From: a virus
Virus record (IMG/VR): IMGVR_UViG_3300030451_005542
Coordinates: 1 to 40,399 of that record
Length of the DNA: 40,399 bases
Direction: 5' to 3' (one strand)
This document shows, piece after piece, positions 14,521 through 23,738 of this stretch (positions are counted from its first letter, which is position 1; each line of letters begins with the position of its first letter). A program made the position numbers and the translations under genes. The notes beneath the pieces are model-generated. The model was not told where the DNA came from, searched no databases, and saw only the letters and a program-made list of their open reading frames with translations.

Positions 14521-14926
14521 ATTTTCCTTTTGGTGGATTATGTTTATCATCAAAATCAATAGCAGCTTTTAATATAATCTTATCCATAACATTATCTTGA
14601 TTATCTAACATTTGCTTTTGCAAATCTATTACCATCTGCTCTAATCTATCTTTTGCCTCAACCAGCATTTCTATTTGGTTATTTTTCTTTTCAACTTCAT
14701 TTTTAAGTGCAGTTACATCATCTGGTTTAGCACCAGTAATAGTTGACACTACAATACCAATACTTGCCGATATTGTTCCTATCAACATCATTACAACTTC
14801 TTTATTTGTATCTAATACAGGAAACTGTATAAGAGCTACAATAATTCCTATAACAAATAAAAATATAAATAATGATCCTACGTAATGTCTTATTTCGCGC
14901 GCCACGCCGTTTCTGGGAATGCTCAT
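14519..14926 (-). CDS. Membrane protein with coiled-coil tail, holin candidate, 135 aa
   Basis: Two hydrophobic segments at about residues 17-37 and 44-63 are followed by TGAKPDD and a coiled coil at about 73-107 (VEKKNNQIEMLVEAKDRLEQ). Two transmembrane segments and a charged C-terminus match holins, which make pores for lysis, but there is no endolysin next to it. It is the last late gene before the terminator. Its ATG overlaps the stop of the 50-residue membrane protein. Alternative: a superinfection-exclusion or other inner-membrane protein. Confidence 0.65.
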   Translation of the reverse strand: MSIPRNGVAREIRHYVGSLFIFLFVIGIIVALIQFPVLDTNKEVVMMLIGTISASIGIVVSTITGAKPDDVTALKNEVEKKNNQIEMLVEAKDRLEQMVIDLQKQMLDNQDNVMDKIILKAAIDFDDKHNPPKGK

Positions 14927-15075
14927 TTATTTTCTTTTTTTAATCGTTTATAAATACCTATTACTGTATAAATAATACTTAATAATAATACAAGAGTTTG
15001 TAAAACCGGTGTAACAGAAGTCATACTAGTAGCTAAGGCTATAAAATTTATACTATATATTTTCAAATCTTCCAC
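14923..15075 (-). CDS. Small one-segment membrane protein, 50 aa, GTG start
   Basis: The frame runs from GTG at 15075 to TGA at 14923-14925, the stop being shared with the ATG of the next gene. One hydrophobic segment covers residues about 23-43 (VLQTLVLLLSIIYTVIGIYK), followed by a basic tail (KRLKKENK). The pattern resembles short holin-like proteins of marine phages. GTG is chosen because no in-frame ATG precedes it and the upstream codons overlap the neighbouring gene; an internal ATG would leave only 33 residues. Confidence 0.6.
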   Translation of the reverse strand: MEDLKIYSINFIALATSMTSVTPVLQTLVLLLSIIYTVIGIYKRLKKENK

Positions 15076-15079
15076 GAGT

Positions 15080-15433
15080 TTAAAATTTACGGGCTATTCT
15101 CATTGTAACTGGACTTACTCTTCTTGGTGATCCTGCCGGTTGTCCTAGTCTTGTTTTTTCTCTAATCTTACTTCTTTTTTCTGAAGCAGACATTTCTCCT
15201 GCTGTTTTACCTGTTTTACTAGATATTTTTTTACTGGGCCTACAATACGGTACTCCGCGCTTTTCGCCTTTTCGTCTACCACATGGTTTACCTGTACGAA
15301 CGTCAACCCATTTTTCTTTAAACCATCTTTTAAGATTAGCACCTTGTTCTGTTTTTCTTACTTTTTTTAAAGCAGCTCTTTCATTTTTGCTGGCCCATAC
15401 AGCTTTTCTTTGGGCATCACTTACATAAGGCAT
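15080..15433 (-). CDS. DUF5872-like basic protein, 117 aa
   Basis: The segment LKRWFKEKWVDVRTGKPCGR followed by KGEKRGVPYCRPSKKISSKT is a pattern I recognise from a family of unknown function (DUF5872) seen in marine phages and some bacteria. Two Cys residues, in PCGR and YCRP, are kept. The protein is strongly basic throughout, so binding to DNA or RNA is likely, but the role is unknown. It sits with three other small basic genes at the end of the late run. Its start overlaps the stop of the next gene upstream by one base. Confidence 0.78.
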   Translation of the reverse strand: MPYVSDAQRKAVWASKNERAALKKVRKTEQGANLKRWFKEKWVDVRTGKPCGRRKGEKRGVPYCRPSKKISSKTGKTAGEMSASEKRSKIREKTRLGQPAGSPRRVSPVTMRIARKF

Positions 15434-15552
15434 TATTTTTTATATCCTTTTTGCATAGCTTTTAAATGCTTCTCAATTTTTTTAGCTTGCATTGCGTGCA
15501 TGCGCGAAGCTTTTTTTAATTGTGATATAACTGCTTTTAAATTTTTATCCAT
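15433..15552 (-). CDS. Small basic helical phage protein, 39 aa
   Basis: Frame from ATG at 15552 to TAA at 15433-15435. The whole protein is one or two basic helices (LKAVISQLKKASRMHAMQAK, then KIEKHLKAMQKGYKK). The repeated K-A-S-R-x-H-A-x-Q-A-K pattern is one I associate with small proteins of marine phages. No function is known. It lies between two other basic genes and overlaps both. Confidence 0.6.
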   Translation of the reverse strand: MDKNLKAVISQLKKASRMHAMQAKKIEKHLKAMQKGYKK

Positions 15553-15841
15553 TTTTCTTTTTATTAGATCTTCTTATTGCTTCTTTACCTTTTTTAAATA
15601 TAGACACCACTTGAGTTTTACCCATAACTTTTGCTCTTTGTTCTCCAACAGTTAATATTTGAATTTTACGAGCGTAAGGTTTACTAATGCGTTTTACTTT
15701 AGCTACAGTAGCTCTTGCGTCAGCAGGAGTTTTAAATTTTATACTAACTGTATCTTTAGGATTTTCATCAGTATATAATCTTCTTCCTGAACCTTTAGGT
15801 TTTTTACCCGTACCTTTTTTAGGGTCTTTTCTTTTAGGCAT
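15545..15841 (-). CDS. Conserved basic phage protein, 98 aa
   Basis: The N-terminus (KRKDPKKGTGKKPKGSGRRL, then YTDENPKDTVSIKF) and the middle PYARKIQILTVGEQRAKVMG are recognised from a protein family repeated across marine podovirus-like phages. It is very basic. The first 20 residues look unstructured and the rest a small mixed fold. Function is unknown; a virion-associated or DNA-packing role would fit the charge and the place in the late run but is inferred. It overlaps the 39-residue gene by eight bases. Confidence 0.75.
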   Translation of the reverse strand: MPKRKDPKKGTGKKPKGSGRRLYTDENPKDTVSIKFKTPADARATVAKVKRISKPYARKIQILTVGEQRAKVMGKTQVVSIFKKGKEAIRRSNKKKNG

Positions 15842-15842
15842 T

Positions 15843-15974
15843 TTATTTTATATTACCGCCGCGTTTACGACATTTAGCTATATAACCTGATGCATATGCA
15901 GAAGGAAATACTCTATATTTTGCTTTTGCTTTATAATAGCAACGGTCTTTTTTTGTTAACGGTGATGCTTTCAT
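15843..15974 (-). CDS. Conserved small basic phage protein, 43 aa (PSAYASGYIAKCRKRG)
   Basis: Frame from ATG at 15974 to TAA at 15843-15845. It contains SPLTKKDRCYYKAKAKYRVF and PSAYASGYIAKCRKRGG, a very recurrent small-protein signature in marine phages, with two Cys residues at the same places as in the family. The function is unknown. The ATG overlaps the stop of the 2093-residue gene (ATGA), so translation is probably coupled to it. Confidence 0.75.
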   Translation of the reverse strand: MKASPLTKKDRCYYKAKAKYRVFPSAYASGYIAKCRKRGGNIK

Positions 15975-18900
15975 TTTCTAATTCTTTTAATATCTCTTTG
16001 TATTTTTTTTAATTCTTTTAATGGATCTTTTGATTTTTTAGTTTGTTTTTCTATCATACCTAATTCCCATTCACCCCAGCCAAGCGATAAAGCTATACCT
16101 TGCCATAATTCTGTTTCAGGCTGCATTGCTGTATATATGTGATCCATTTTTAATACTAAACGATCAGCAGGCAAATTTGTTCCAGCGGAGATTACTTTTC
16201 CAGCTGCTAAAAAAGCAGGGTTATCTAAACTAAATCCTTCTGTAAACACTTTTTCTTTTGATTGTTTATATGTAAATGTTTTACCAGCTGAAACAAGTTT
16301 TCTTAGTTTAGAATTTATAGGTGGTGATATTGCTGTTGCTTCTATTGCAACTTTAGTATAATCAGATCTAGACTTTTTAGCTTCTTCTATAGTTTTAAGA
16401 ATCATGTTTTTTACCGTAGCCGCTGCTGCTCCATATACACCTGCGCCTCTTAATAAAGTATCAACGCTACTATTACCTATTCTAAAGAATCTAGATTTTT
16501 TATCTTCATCTTCTTCATCGTCAAATAGTAAAGCAAATAATCCTTGTTGTAAAGCAGAGAATATTATATTTTGTATTACGCTATAATAAGCAATTTTACT
16601 AATATTTGTCTTCCAATCTCCGCGCCCATTAATTAAATCTAACGTAGCTTTTTTAGTTAAACGAGCATATTGCATAGGAGTGTTACCAAAAGCTAATATA
16701 AGACGTCCTAATGAGCCCGCTTGTTGCATAGATATTCTATCAGGCCTAGCAGATTGTTGTGTTTCTTCAGCTATTTCTTGAAAATCTGTAAATGCTCTTT
16801 GTTCTGCTTCTTGTTGACTTAATCCTTCTTTTTTATATTTATTAATTCTATTACGATAAAACGTAGCACCACCCGATGCAATAGCAAATGAATCAGCTAT
16901 TTGCGTTGGTGTAAATCCAAATTTAAGTATTGCCGCTAGCATTGCCTGCACTTGATTTTTAGATGTGGCGGCTGCTTTTGCAATTTCATCAGCATTTACA
17001 TCAGTCTGTAAACCAGAACGTCTTTGTTTTAAAAAGTCTGAATTAAATAATGTTGAAAAATCTTTTACATACTGCGGAAAATTAGCTAATGCTATACCCG
17101 CTGCAATAGGATTGTTATCGCTAAAGTTTATAAAGTTAACAGCTGATAATGTTTGAAGCACAGCAGATCTAGCATTAAAAAACATAATAGCACCTACAGA
17201 ATTGTTTGTCCAGGTTTGAAACTTTCTTTCTATATCGCTAGCATCTTTAAATTTATTTCTGCCTTTTTCCATACGATAAAGCATATTATCTAATGCTTTA
17301 ACATATCCTTCCCCATATAAAGCTTTTAATTTATTTTTATTTTGATCATTAAATATTTGATCAACATTTTCTTTCCATTGTGTTAAATATTCAGCTCGCT
17401 TTACGTCATTTATATAAGAAACTAAGTCTGTAGTAATATCACCGGCTATCCATTCAACAGATGGCGCGGGATAGCCTTCAGGATTTAATGCCATTAATTT
17501 TTCAGCAAAAGCTTTTAATTTAGAATTATTTTGAACTATTTGAACATTTTCTCTTATTTCTTTTGCCGCTATACCAGGTATATCGCTATTTTTTATACCT
17601 TGTTTTTTCCACATATAAACTCTTAATGAATTTTGATTTGTAAATCCAGCTTCATTAATTTTATTTAAACCACCAGGCACATCTTTTTTAGCTTCTTTTT
17701 TAAGGTTTTGCCAATTACGTAAAGCAACTTGTTTTGCTGTTTCATATTGTTGTATACCGCGAGAAAACGGCCTAAGCAAATTTTCTTCATACCATCTCAT
17801 TTGTTCATTACCACCTTGCTTTTTGGTGCCTAAAGTTGCATATAATAAACCTACAAAATCATCTGCTGAGTATGGTATAAAGAATTTTTTACCTTTTCCT
17901 TTACCCATTATTGTAGCTTTAACAGGTGAAAACTTTTCATAAAATGGAACGCCTGTAGTTTGTTCTAATAATTTATTAAATTCTTTACTTAATGATTTAG
18001 ATTCTTTTATAATAGACTGTCCGCTTGGGGATCCTATATTAAATAAATCAGCGGCGGTTTTATTTTCATTAAACGGAAATATAATATTTTTAGGATCAAT
18101 TCCTCCATCAATTTTAGCAACTTTTTCATTAAAATATCTTTGCCACCAATTTGTCCATTTATCTAAAAATTTTTTACTAAAACCTGCTTTTTCTAATTTT
18201 GAATTACTTGATGTATCAACAGCAATTATTTTATAATTTTCTTTTATTTCTGCTTTTTTCTTTTCAAAATTTTCTCTTTTTAGTATTGTGTTGATCAAAG
18301 CTCTATATGCGTTAGTTGATTGCATAGCATGCTCGTAATGTATTTTTTCTGCACCTATTTCATATGCTTCTAAAGGAGCCCACATTCTATGCGGATTTGT
18401 AACTTCATTGATTGAATTAGATAAAAAATACATAATAGGTACAGCTAAGCTTCTATCATTATCTATTGCTTTTTTAATATCATCCCAAAGTTTATCTCCT
18501 ACTGCTGTGTGTTTTTCATTCCATTTTTTAACTCTTCCATCTTCAAAAGCTTTTCCTAATTCTTTTAAATTTCTACCAAATGCTTGCGTTATTTTATTTC
18601 TACCTATAGTAACACGAGAAGCTAATACCCCCTCTTTTACTAACTTATTTAATTGTTTAGTTAATTCTTTTCTTGCATTACTATCAGGAAGAGCTTTTGC
18701 TGTAAATTGTAAAACAGATTTATTTAATACTTTATAATCTTCAGTATTAAATATTTTAGCCATTTTTCTAATATCATTTATAAAATTAGGAATATCATCA
18801 ATAGTTTCTAATTTATACGGAATTATATTATTATCTTCTAATATTTTTGAATCTTCAACTGGCAGTGAAAATTTAAAACCGATCGGTCTATCAATTATTT

Positions 18901-21900
18901 CGCTTAATTTATTTACAAAATTTTCAGGTAATTTTTTACCTTGTAATTCAGCTATATCTTTAGCTTTTTGTAAAATTGTAGGATCAGATAGAACTTCCAT
19001 AGTAGCATCAAACGCGAATGCTTCTGCAACAGCTTCTACTATTGCTGTTTTTCTTGTGCCCTGTGTAGATCTTCCTACGTCACTACCTAAAAAATATTTT
19101 ATAAATTCAGCTTTAGATATTTTTTTCTTAGTAAATATTTTATTACCCTCAGCTGTTTTTTCTCTTTTTTGCTTTCCATCTTTATCTAATACAGGCTCAG
19201 CAAATTCTTTTAATCTTTTATTAAATATAGACTGAGGTAATGAATTATATATTGTTTCAAAATTATCGCGTAAAAAAGATTCATATGCTTCTCCTTTACC
19301 AAATAATTTAGAAATAGGTTTTTTAAGTTCTGTTCTATATCTTTTTTCTAATTCCTTTTTAAAAGTTTTTTCATTAATATTAGGTAGCTTAGTACCAAAA
19401 GTTTTTTGAACAGCTGCAAAAACAACAGGTATTATTTCATCACCAATACCCATTTTTTTACGTAAACTTTTTAATTCTTCAGATGTTTCCTGTTCTTGTA
19501 TTTCTGTAGCCTCTTCTGTTGTTGTATCAGTAACGCTTTTAGCTTCTGTAACATCAAGTTTAAATTCAGTATCTAATATACGATTTGCCGCCTCAATTGC
19601 TCTTTTTGGTAATAAGCTATTTATGTAAGCAGCTAATGGAGCACCTTTTGCTTTTTCAGGGGTATAATCCATTATCATGTCAAGTATACCTCTTTTACCT
19701 GTTTCTATTTCATCTCTTAATAATTCAAATTCAAAACCAGGTACATCTTTATATCTGTTTACTATTTTATTTGTTATAGGTTTAAACTGATCTATTATAT
19801 CTAAAGCATTAGCCGCACCTTGAGATTCATATATTTCTTGTACTTTATCAGAAGATATTTTACGAGATTCTTTTCTTATTATACCTTTTACTTGTTCTTC
19901 TTTATTACCTATTAATTCTTCACTAATAATACGTCCTTCAAGCTTATCAAATCCTTGTGCTATTCTTATTTGCTCTTTAGTTAATGTGCCTTTATCTACA
20001 CTTTTATTTATATCTTTTATAAAGTTAATTACATCTTTTCCTGAATTAAATTTTGTTTTTACACCAAAAGCTTGTGTTAAAGATCTTATACCGTCTGATA
20101 TTTTATTACTTTTTAATGTAATATCGCCTGATCTTAATGCATCTGAAAATAAAGTTAAAGCCTCTTCAGCAGCTGTATTACTATCTATTTTAGGATCTTT
20201 TAAATATTCTTTTAATCTTTTTTTGTATTGAGAATTTTTTATATTATCAATATTTAAATTATTTAATTCTTCATTTAATGCAGAAGCTAGATTTTTAGCT
20301 AAAGTGGGATTTGATTTTAAAGATTTAAATAGTAAGGCGTGCATAAACTCATGGTTCGCTACATTGATGCCTTCACCTGTTTTAAATGCCTCATCAGAGT
20401 TTATTATTATTGTTTGTTTATTTGTATCTGGATTTTGTATTATAAATCCATAACTATTAGATCTTTTTTTATATTGATTTTTATTTTCTTGGCTTATATC
20501 ATTTTGATTATTTATAAATTCATTTATTTGCTCTTGATTATCAAATTTTTGTATTTCTAAATTATCAACATATTTAGCTGCTCTTTTTACTTTTTCTGTT
20601 TGTTTAGTTAATTCTTCTGCTCTTGCTCTTATATTAAATATTGTTTTTTCCGCATCAGATACTTCGGTTTCAAATTCAATTAATATTTTTGTTTTTGTTT
20701 CATTATCTAAAGACCTATCTTGATTAATTATTTTAGCTTTTTCACCTGCTATTTTTATTATTTCAGCTTGAGAATTTATTTCTTTAATCTGATTTTCTGT
20801 TAAAGAAAATAATATTTCATTATTTTTTTCAACATTTGCTTTTACTTCTTCTATTAATTTATTTTGTTTTTCAGAAATAACATTAATAGATTCTTGTGAA
20901 ATACCTTTTTTAAGTTTTGCTCTTTCTAAATTACCTATTTCTCCAACTATTTTTCTTAAAGAATCATATTCATCTTTATTTCTTAAATTAGCAGCTGTTC
21001 TTAATCCTCTAGCTCCTAAAACAATACCTGTTGATCCAAAAGCTCCTTGTAAAAAACTTTCGTATCCTTCTTTAGATGTCATAAATTTCCAAGCGTCCTC
21101 TTCTGCTTGTGTTTGACTTTTGCCTTCTGCTAATGATTTATTTATAGTTTCTAAACCAACATCAACCCATTCTTGTGTACCATTAAAACCTGTAGTAAAA
21201 GTAAGATCAACTATATTTTTAGTAAGTGAAGGACTTGATCCTAAAATAGATTTAGAAAGCTTATCTAATCCAATTTTTTCTAATTTATATCTAAGAGCAC
21301 CTATTGTTAAAGGAGTTGTTACTTCAAACATACCGCTTTCTTGTAACTGCTCTAAATTCATTCCTTTTACTTGGGCTAATGTTCTATTATGCTCTGCAAT
21401 AGTTTGTCCTATTATTTCAATACCTAATCCTACACCTGCTGTTGATGCAGATAAAATAGCACTAGAACCAACATTCATTATAGCATTAATAGCCCCACCA
21501 GCTCCATATATTATATTTTTACCAATACTTTTATCTTTTGAAATATCAGTAAATGCAAACGCAGGTTTTGTCAATGTAGCATACCTTTTAAGCTTAGCCT
21601 CTTGTTTACCTAACTCAGTTCTATTATGTTTTAAAACTTTATTTCCAAATTCTTCTCCAAATATATTATAAGCTATATCTGTATCAGATAAAATCATATG
21701 ATATAAATATTGCCCATAATCGTCTATTTGGGCAAATCTATTCATAGCTTGTCCAGTGCTATTAGCAATAGACTGTCTTAAAGTTTTAGGTTTTTCAGGA
21801 ATTTTTTTTCTTTGTTCTATTTCAGCTTTTGATATTCTTTGAGTTTCTTCGAAAGCGGTTATAGGCTTTAATTCACCCATATCTCTTTTTTCAATTTCTG

Positions 21901-22252
21901 GTATACCAAAATCAAGCAATACGTTTCTAGCAACTTCTGATTCTCTTTTATAATATTGATCAGCTGTAACTACAACTTCTTCTAATGGAACACTTGTTAT
22001 AGCCCATCCACCTTCTTCAAAAGGTTGACCGGTTAAAAGTATTTCACCTTCTTTTGTAAAACCCGAAGAAGTAACGCCCGGCTTGGAATCCGTATCGGGT
22101 GCTGCAGGATCCTTCACATCCGCACCCGTTGATGTGAGATTTGTCTTTCCCGGCTTTTCAGTTTCAGTTGCGCCGGGATTATCTTTTTTAAATTGATCTA
22201 CAATACTATCTGGAATATTATAAATCTCTTCATTTAATTTAAATATAGGCAT
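15971..22252 (-). CDS. Giant internal virion/ejection protein with HExxH motif, 2093 aa
   Basis: Begins MPIFKLNEEIYNIPDSIVDQ, a leader I associate with large ejected proteins of marine podovirus-like phages. After a Pro/Thr-rich linker, long helical and coiled-coil tracts follow (about 430-600). A zinc-metalloprotease-like motif HEFMH lies at 634-638, with a Glu pair at 696-697 (AAEEALTLFSD) as a possible third ligand. The C-terminal part has a hydrophobic stretch at about 1885-1908 and an acidic patch DDEEDED. It is probably packaged and ejected with the DNA. It is the longest-range candidate for a peptidoglycan or host-protein attack function, but no lysozyme domain is recognised. Confidence 0.7.
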   Translation of the reverse strand: MPIFKLNEEIYNIPDSIVDQFKKDNPGATETEKPGKTNLTSTGADVKDPAAPDTDSKPGVTSSGFTKEGEILLTGQPFEEGGWAITSVPLEEVVVTADQYYKRESEVARNVLLDFGIPEIEKRDMGELKPITAFEETQRISKAEIEQRKKIPEKPKTLRQSIANSTGQAMNRFAQIDDYGQYLYHMILSDTDIAYNIFGEEFGNKVLKHNRTELGKQEAKLKRYATLTKPAFAFTDISKDKSIGKNIIYGAGGAINAIMNVGSSAILSASTAGVGLGIEIIGQTIAEHNRTLAQVKGMNLEQLQESGMFEVTTPLTIGALRYKLEKIGLDKLSKSILGSSPSLTKNIVDLTFTTGFNGTQEWVDVGLETINKSLAEGKSQTQAEEDAWKFMTSKEGYESFLQGAFGSTGIVLGARGLRTAANLRNKDEYDSLRKIVGEIGNLERAKLKKGISQESINVISEKQNKLIEEVKANVEKNNEILFSLTENQIKEINSQAEIIKIAGEKAKIINQDRSLDNETKTKILIEFETEVSDAEKTIFNIRARAEELTKQTEKVKRAAKYVDNLEIQKFDNQEQINEFINNQNDISQENKNQYKKRSNSYGFIIQNPDTNKQTIIINSDEAFKTGEGINVANHEFMHALLFKSLKSNPTLAKNLASALNEELNNLNIDNIKNSQYKKRLKEYLKDPKIDSNTAAEEALTLFSDALRSGDITLKSNKISDGIRSLTQAFGVKTKFNSGKDVINFIKDINKSVDKGTLTKEQIRIAQGFDKLEGRIISEELIGNKEEQVKGIIRKESRKISSDKVQEIYESQGAANALDIIDQFKPITNKIVNRYKDVPGFEFELLRDEIETGKRGILDMIMDYTPEKAKGAPLAAYINSLLPKRAIEAANRILDTEFKLDVTEAKSVTDTTTEEATEIQEQETSEELKSLRKKMGIGDEIIPVVFAAVQKTFGTKLPNINEKTFKKELEKRYRTELKKPISKLFGKGEAYESFLRDNFETIYNSLPQSIFNKRLKEFAEPVLDKDGKQKREKTAEGNKIFTKKKISKAEFIKYFLGSDVGRSTQGTRKTAIVEAVAEAFAFDATMEVLSDPTILQKAKDIAELQGKKLPENFVNKLSEIIDRPIGFKFSLPVEDSKILEDNNIIPYKLETIDDIPNFINDIRKMAKIFNTEDYKVLNKSVLQFTAKALPDSNARKELTKQLNKLVKEGVLASRVTIGRNKITQAFGRNLKELGKAFEDGRVKKWNEKHTAVGDKLWDDIKKAIDNDRSLAVPIMYFLSNSINEVTNPHRMWAPLEAYEIGAEKIHYEHAMQSTNAYRALINTILKRENFEKKKAEIKENYKIIAVDTSSNSKLEKAGFSKKFLDKWTNWWQRYFNEKVAKIDGGIDPKNIIFPFNENKTAADLFNIGSPSGQSIIKESKSLSKEFNKLLEQTTGVPFYEKFSPVKATIMGKGKGKKFFIPYSADDFVGLLYATLGTKKQGGNEQMRWYEENLLRPFSRGIQQYETAKQVALRNWQNLKKEAKKDVPGGLNKINEAGFTNQNSLRVYMWKKQGIKNSDIPGIAAKEIRENVQIVQNNSKLKAFAEKLMALNPEGYPAPSVEWIAGDITTDLVSYINDVKRAEYLTQWKENVDQIFNDQNKNKLKALYGEGYVKALDNMLYRMEKGRNKFKDASDIERKFQTWTNNSVGAIMFFNARSAVLQTLSAVNFINFSDNNPIAAGIALANFPQYVKDFSTLFNSDFLKQRRSGLQTDVNADEIAKAAATSKNQVQAMLAAILKFGFTPTQIADSFAIASGGATFYRNRINKYKKEGLSQQEAEQRAFTDFQEIAEETQQSARPDRISMQQAGSLGRLILAFGNTPMQYARLTKKATLDLINGRGDWKTNISKIAYYSVIQNIIFSALQQGLFALLFDDEEDEDKKSRFFRIGNSSVDTLLRGAGVYGAAAATVKNMILKTIEEAKKSRSDYTKVAIEATAISPPINSKLRKLVSAGKTFTYKQSKEKVFTEGFSLDNPAFLAAGKVISAGTNLPADRLVLKMDHIYTAMQPETELWQGIALSLGWGEWELGMIEKQTKKSKDPLKELKKIQRDIKRIRK

Positions 22253-23736
22253 TATTGTTGTATTTTAAATTGTCTGTAATCTATAGGAGCTAAAGGCTCA
22301 AAATTAATAGGATATGTTCTTTTAAATTGACCTCTAAATAATTCTCTTCCTTCTGGTTCTAAGTCATTAAATAAATCATTAAAATCTGAAAATTTTAATT
22401 GATTTGATTTTGTATAATTATTTTGATTGTAATAATTTAATAAATCAGAAAAGTTTGAAATTGGTGTGGATTTTAAAAATACAACAGCATTTTTACCATC
22501 AGCATCTTCAACAGCCTTTTTAGCAACTTCATCACTATAACCTTTTTCTTTAAGAGCAGCAATTTGCGCTTGCTTTTCACCTTCAACAAGAGTAATATCT
22601 TTACCTCCTCCAAATGTTGCGCCTATTGATTCACTTTTTAAAGCTTCTAATACTCCATTTTCATAAGGTGCATATTTAGTCAACTCATGCGCAAGGTCAA
22701 GCATATCATTAAATCTTTTTGAACCGCGGCCAGTACCCTTTTCGTCTAACTCTTCTGCATATTTATCGGCATATTGTCCATATGCATTCATTCCTGCTTC
22801 AACTAACTGTTCTTTTATCCATGCATTTAATTCTCCTGCATCAACATCCCCATCATTATTTGAATCTAATATATCTGAGTTAGCATCAATCCATGCTTCT
22901 GAATCACCTTCATATGTCATTATATTTTTCATTTCAGGTTTTTCTAAATTTATAAATCCAGGTTGTTCTTTACCAAAAAAATCAAAAGTAATAGATATTG
23001 CTTCTTCTCTAGTTAAATTTAAATCACCTAATTCTCTAAAAATTTCTTGTCTTGCTTTTGCCGGAGAAGTTTTATTTTTTGCAATACCATCAAGTATTGT
23101 ATCTAGCTGAGTTGCTTTTTCGCCAAATTTTTCTGTAGCTACTGGTATATAATCAATTTGACCAAATTTTGAAACCGGTATAGATTCTAACTCTTTATCA
23201 TTAAAATTAATCATACCTTTATCATCAATAGAAAATTCACCTTTTAATTGTGCATTAATTAATTTAGCAGCCTTTGGACTATTTGCAACACTAACTTTTT
23301 GAGGATCTAATGATAACATCCTTTGGGGTATATCCTTTATTAATGCAATTGTGTTACTTTGTTTTCCTTTTATTTTTTGATGTTCAATTGATCTTTCAGT
23401 ATTACTATAAGCGGGACTTTGATATTCTCTAAAATTTTTTTTGGTATCATCAAACTCTTTTAAAAAATATTCTTGTAATGGTCCCTCGGGCAGTTTTGCT
23501 AACTCATTAGGAGCATTTTGAATTCTATCATTATAGCTTATCCAATTATTATTTGCTGCTTTAACTTGTTCTTCCCATTCTTTAGCTTTTGCTTTTTTAG
23601 CTTCAATTTGAGCATTTTGCATACGCTCAATTCTTTTCATACCTCTTTCTACACCAGCAGATGCGCTAACATAAGGTTCTACATAAGCTGCTCCTAAAGA
23701 GCGTGCAACTTGAGGATTATAATATTTTGATGCCAT
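22252..23736 (-). CDS. Internal virion protein with EF-hand-like loop, 494 aa
   Basis: A large helical protein with a basic, Lys/Glu-rich N-terminal coiled coil (about 33-60, MQNAQIEAKKAKAKEWEEQV). A canonical EF-hand loop DSNNDGDVDAGE is at 291-302, with Asp at 1, Asn 3, Asp 5, Asp 9 and Glu 12, flanked by helices. Such loops bind Ca2+. It lies between the Gln/Ala-rich protein and the 2093-residue protein, the same order as the internal core proteins of podoviruses, so an ejected core role is inferred. Its stop touches the next start. Confidence 0.65.
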   Translation of the reverse strand: MASKYYNPQVARSLGAAYVEPYVSASAGVERGMKRIERMQNAQIEAKKAKAKEWEEQVKAANNNWISYNDRIQNAPNELAKLPEGPLQEYFLKEFDDTKKNFREYQSPAYSNTERSIEHQKIKGKQSNTIALIKDIPQRMLSLDPQKVSVANSPKAAKLINAQLKGEFSIDDKGMINFNDKELESIPVSKFGQIDYIPVATEKFGEKATQLDTILDGIAKNKTSPAKARQEIFRELGDLNLTREEAISITFDFFGKEQPGFINLEKPEMKNIMTYEGDSEAWIDANSDILDSNNDGDVDAGELNAWIKEQLVEAGMNAYGQYADKYAEELDEKGTGRGSKRFNDMLDLAHELTKYAPYENGVLEALKSESIGATFGGGKDITLVEGEKQAQIAALKEKGYSDEVAKKAVEDADGKNAVVFLKSTPISNFSDLLNYYNQNNYTKSNQLKFSDFNDLFNDLEPEGRELFRGQFKRTYPINFEPLAPIDYRQFKIQQ

Positions 23737-23738
23737 AA

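Noticed and set aside
16404-21671. Plus-strand open frames opposite the giant late genes
   Set aside because: They lie wholly within recognisable minus-strand genes, have hydrophobic or low-complexity composition typical of antisense frames, and lack context.
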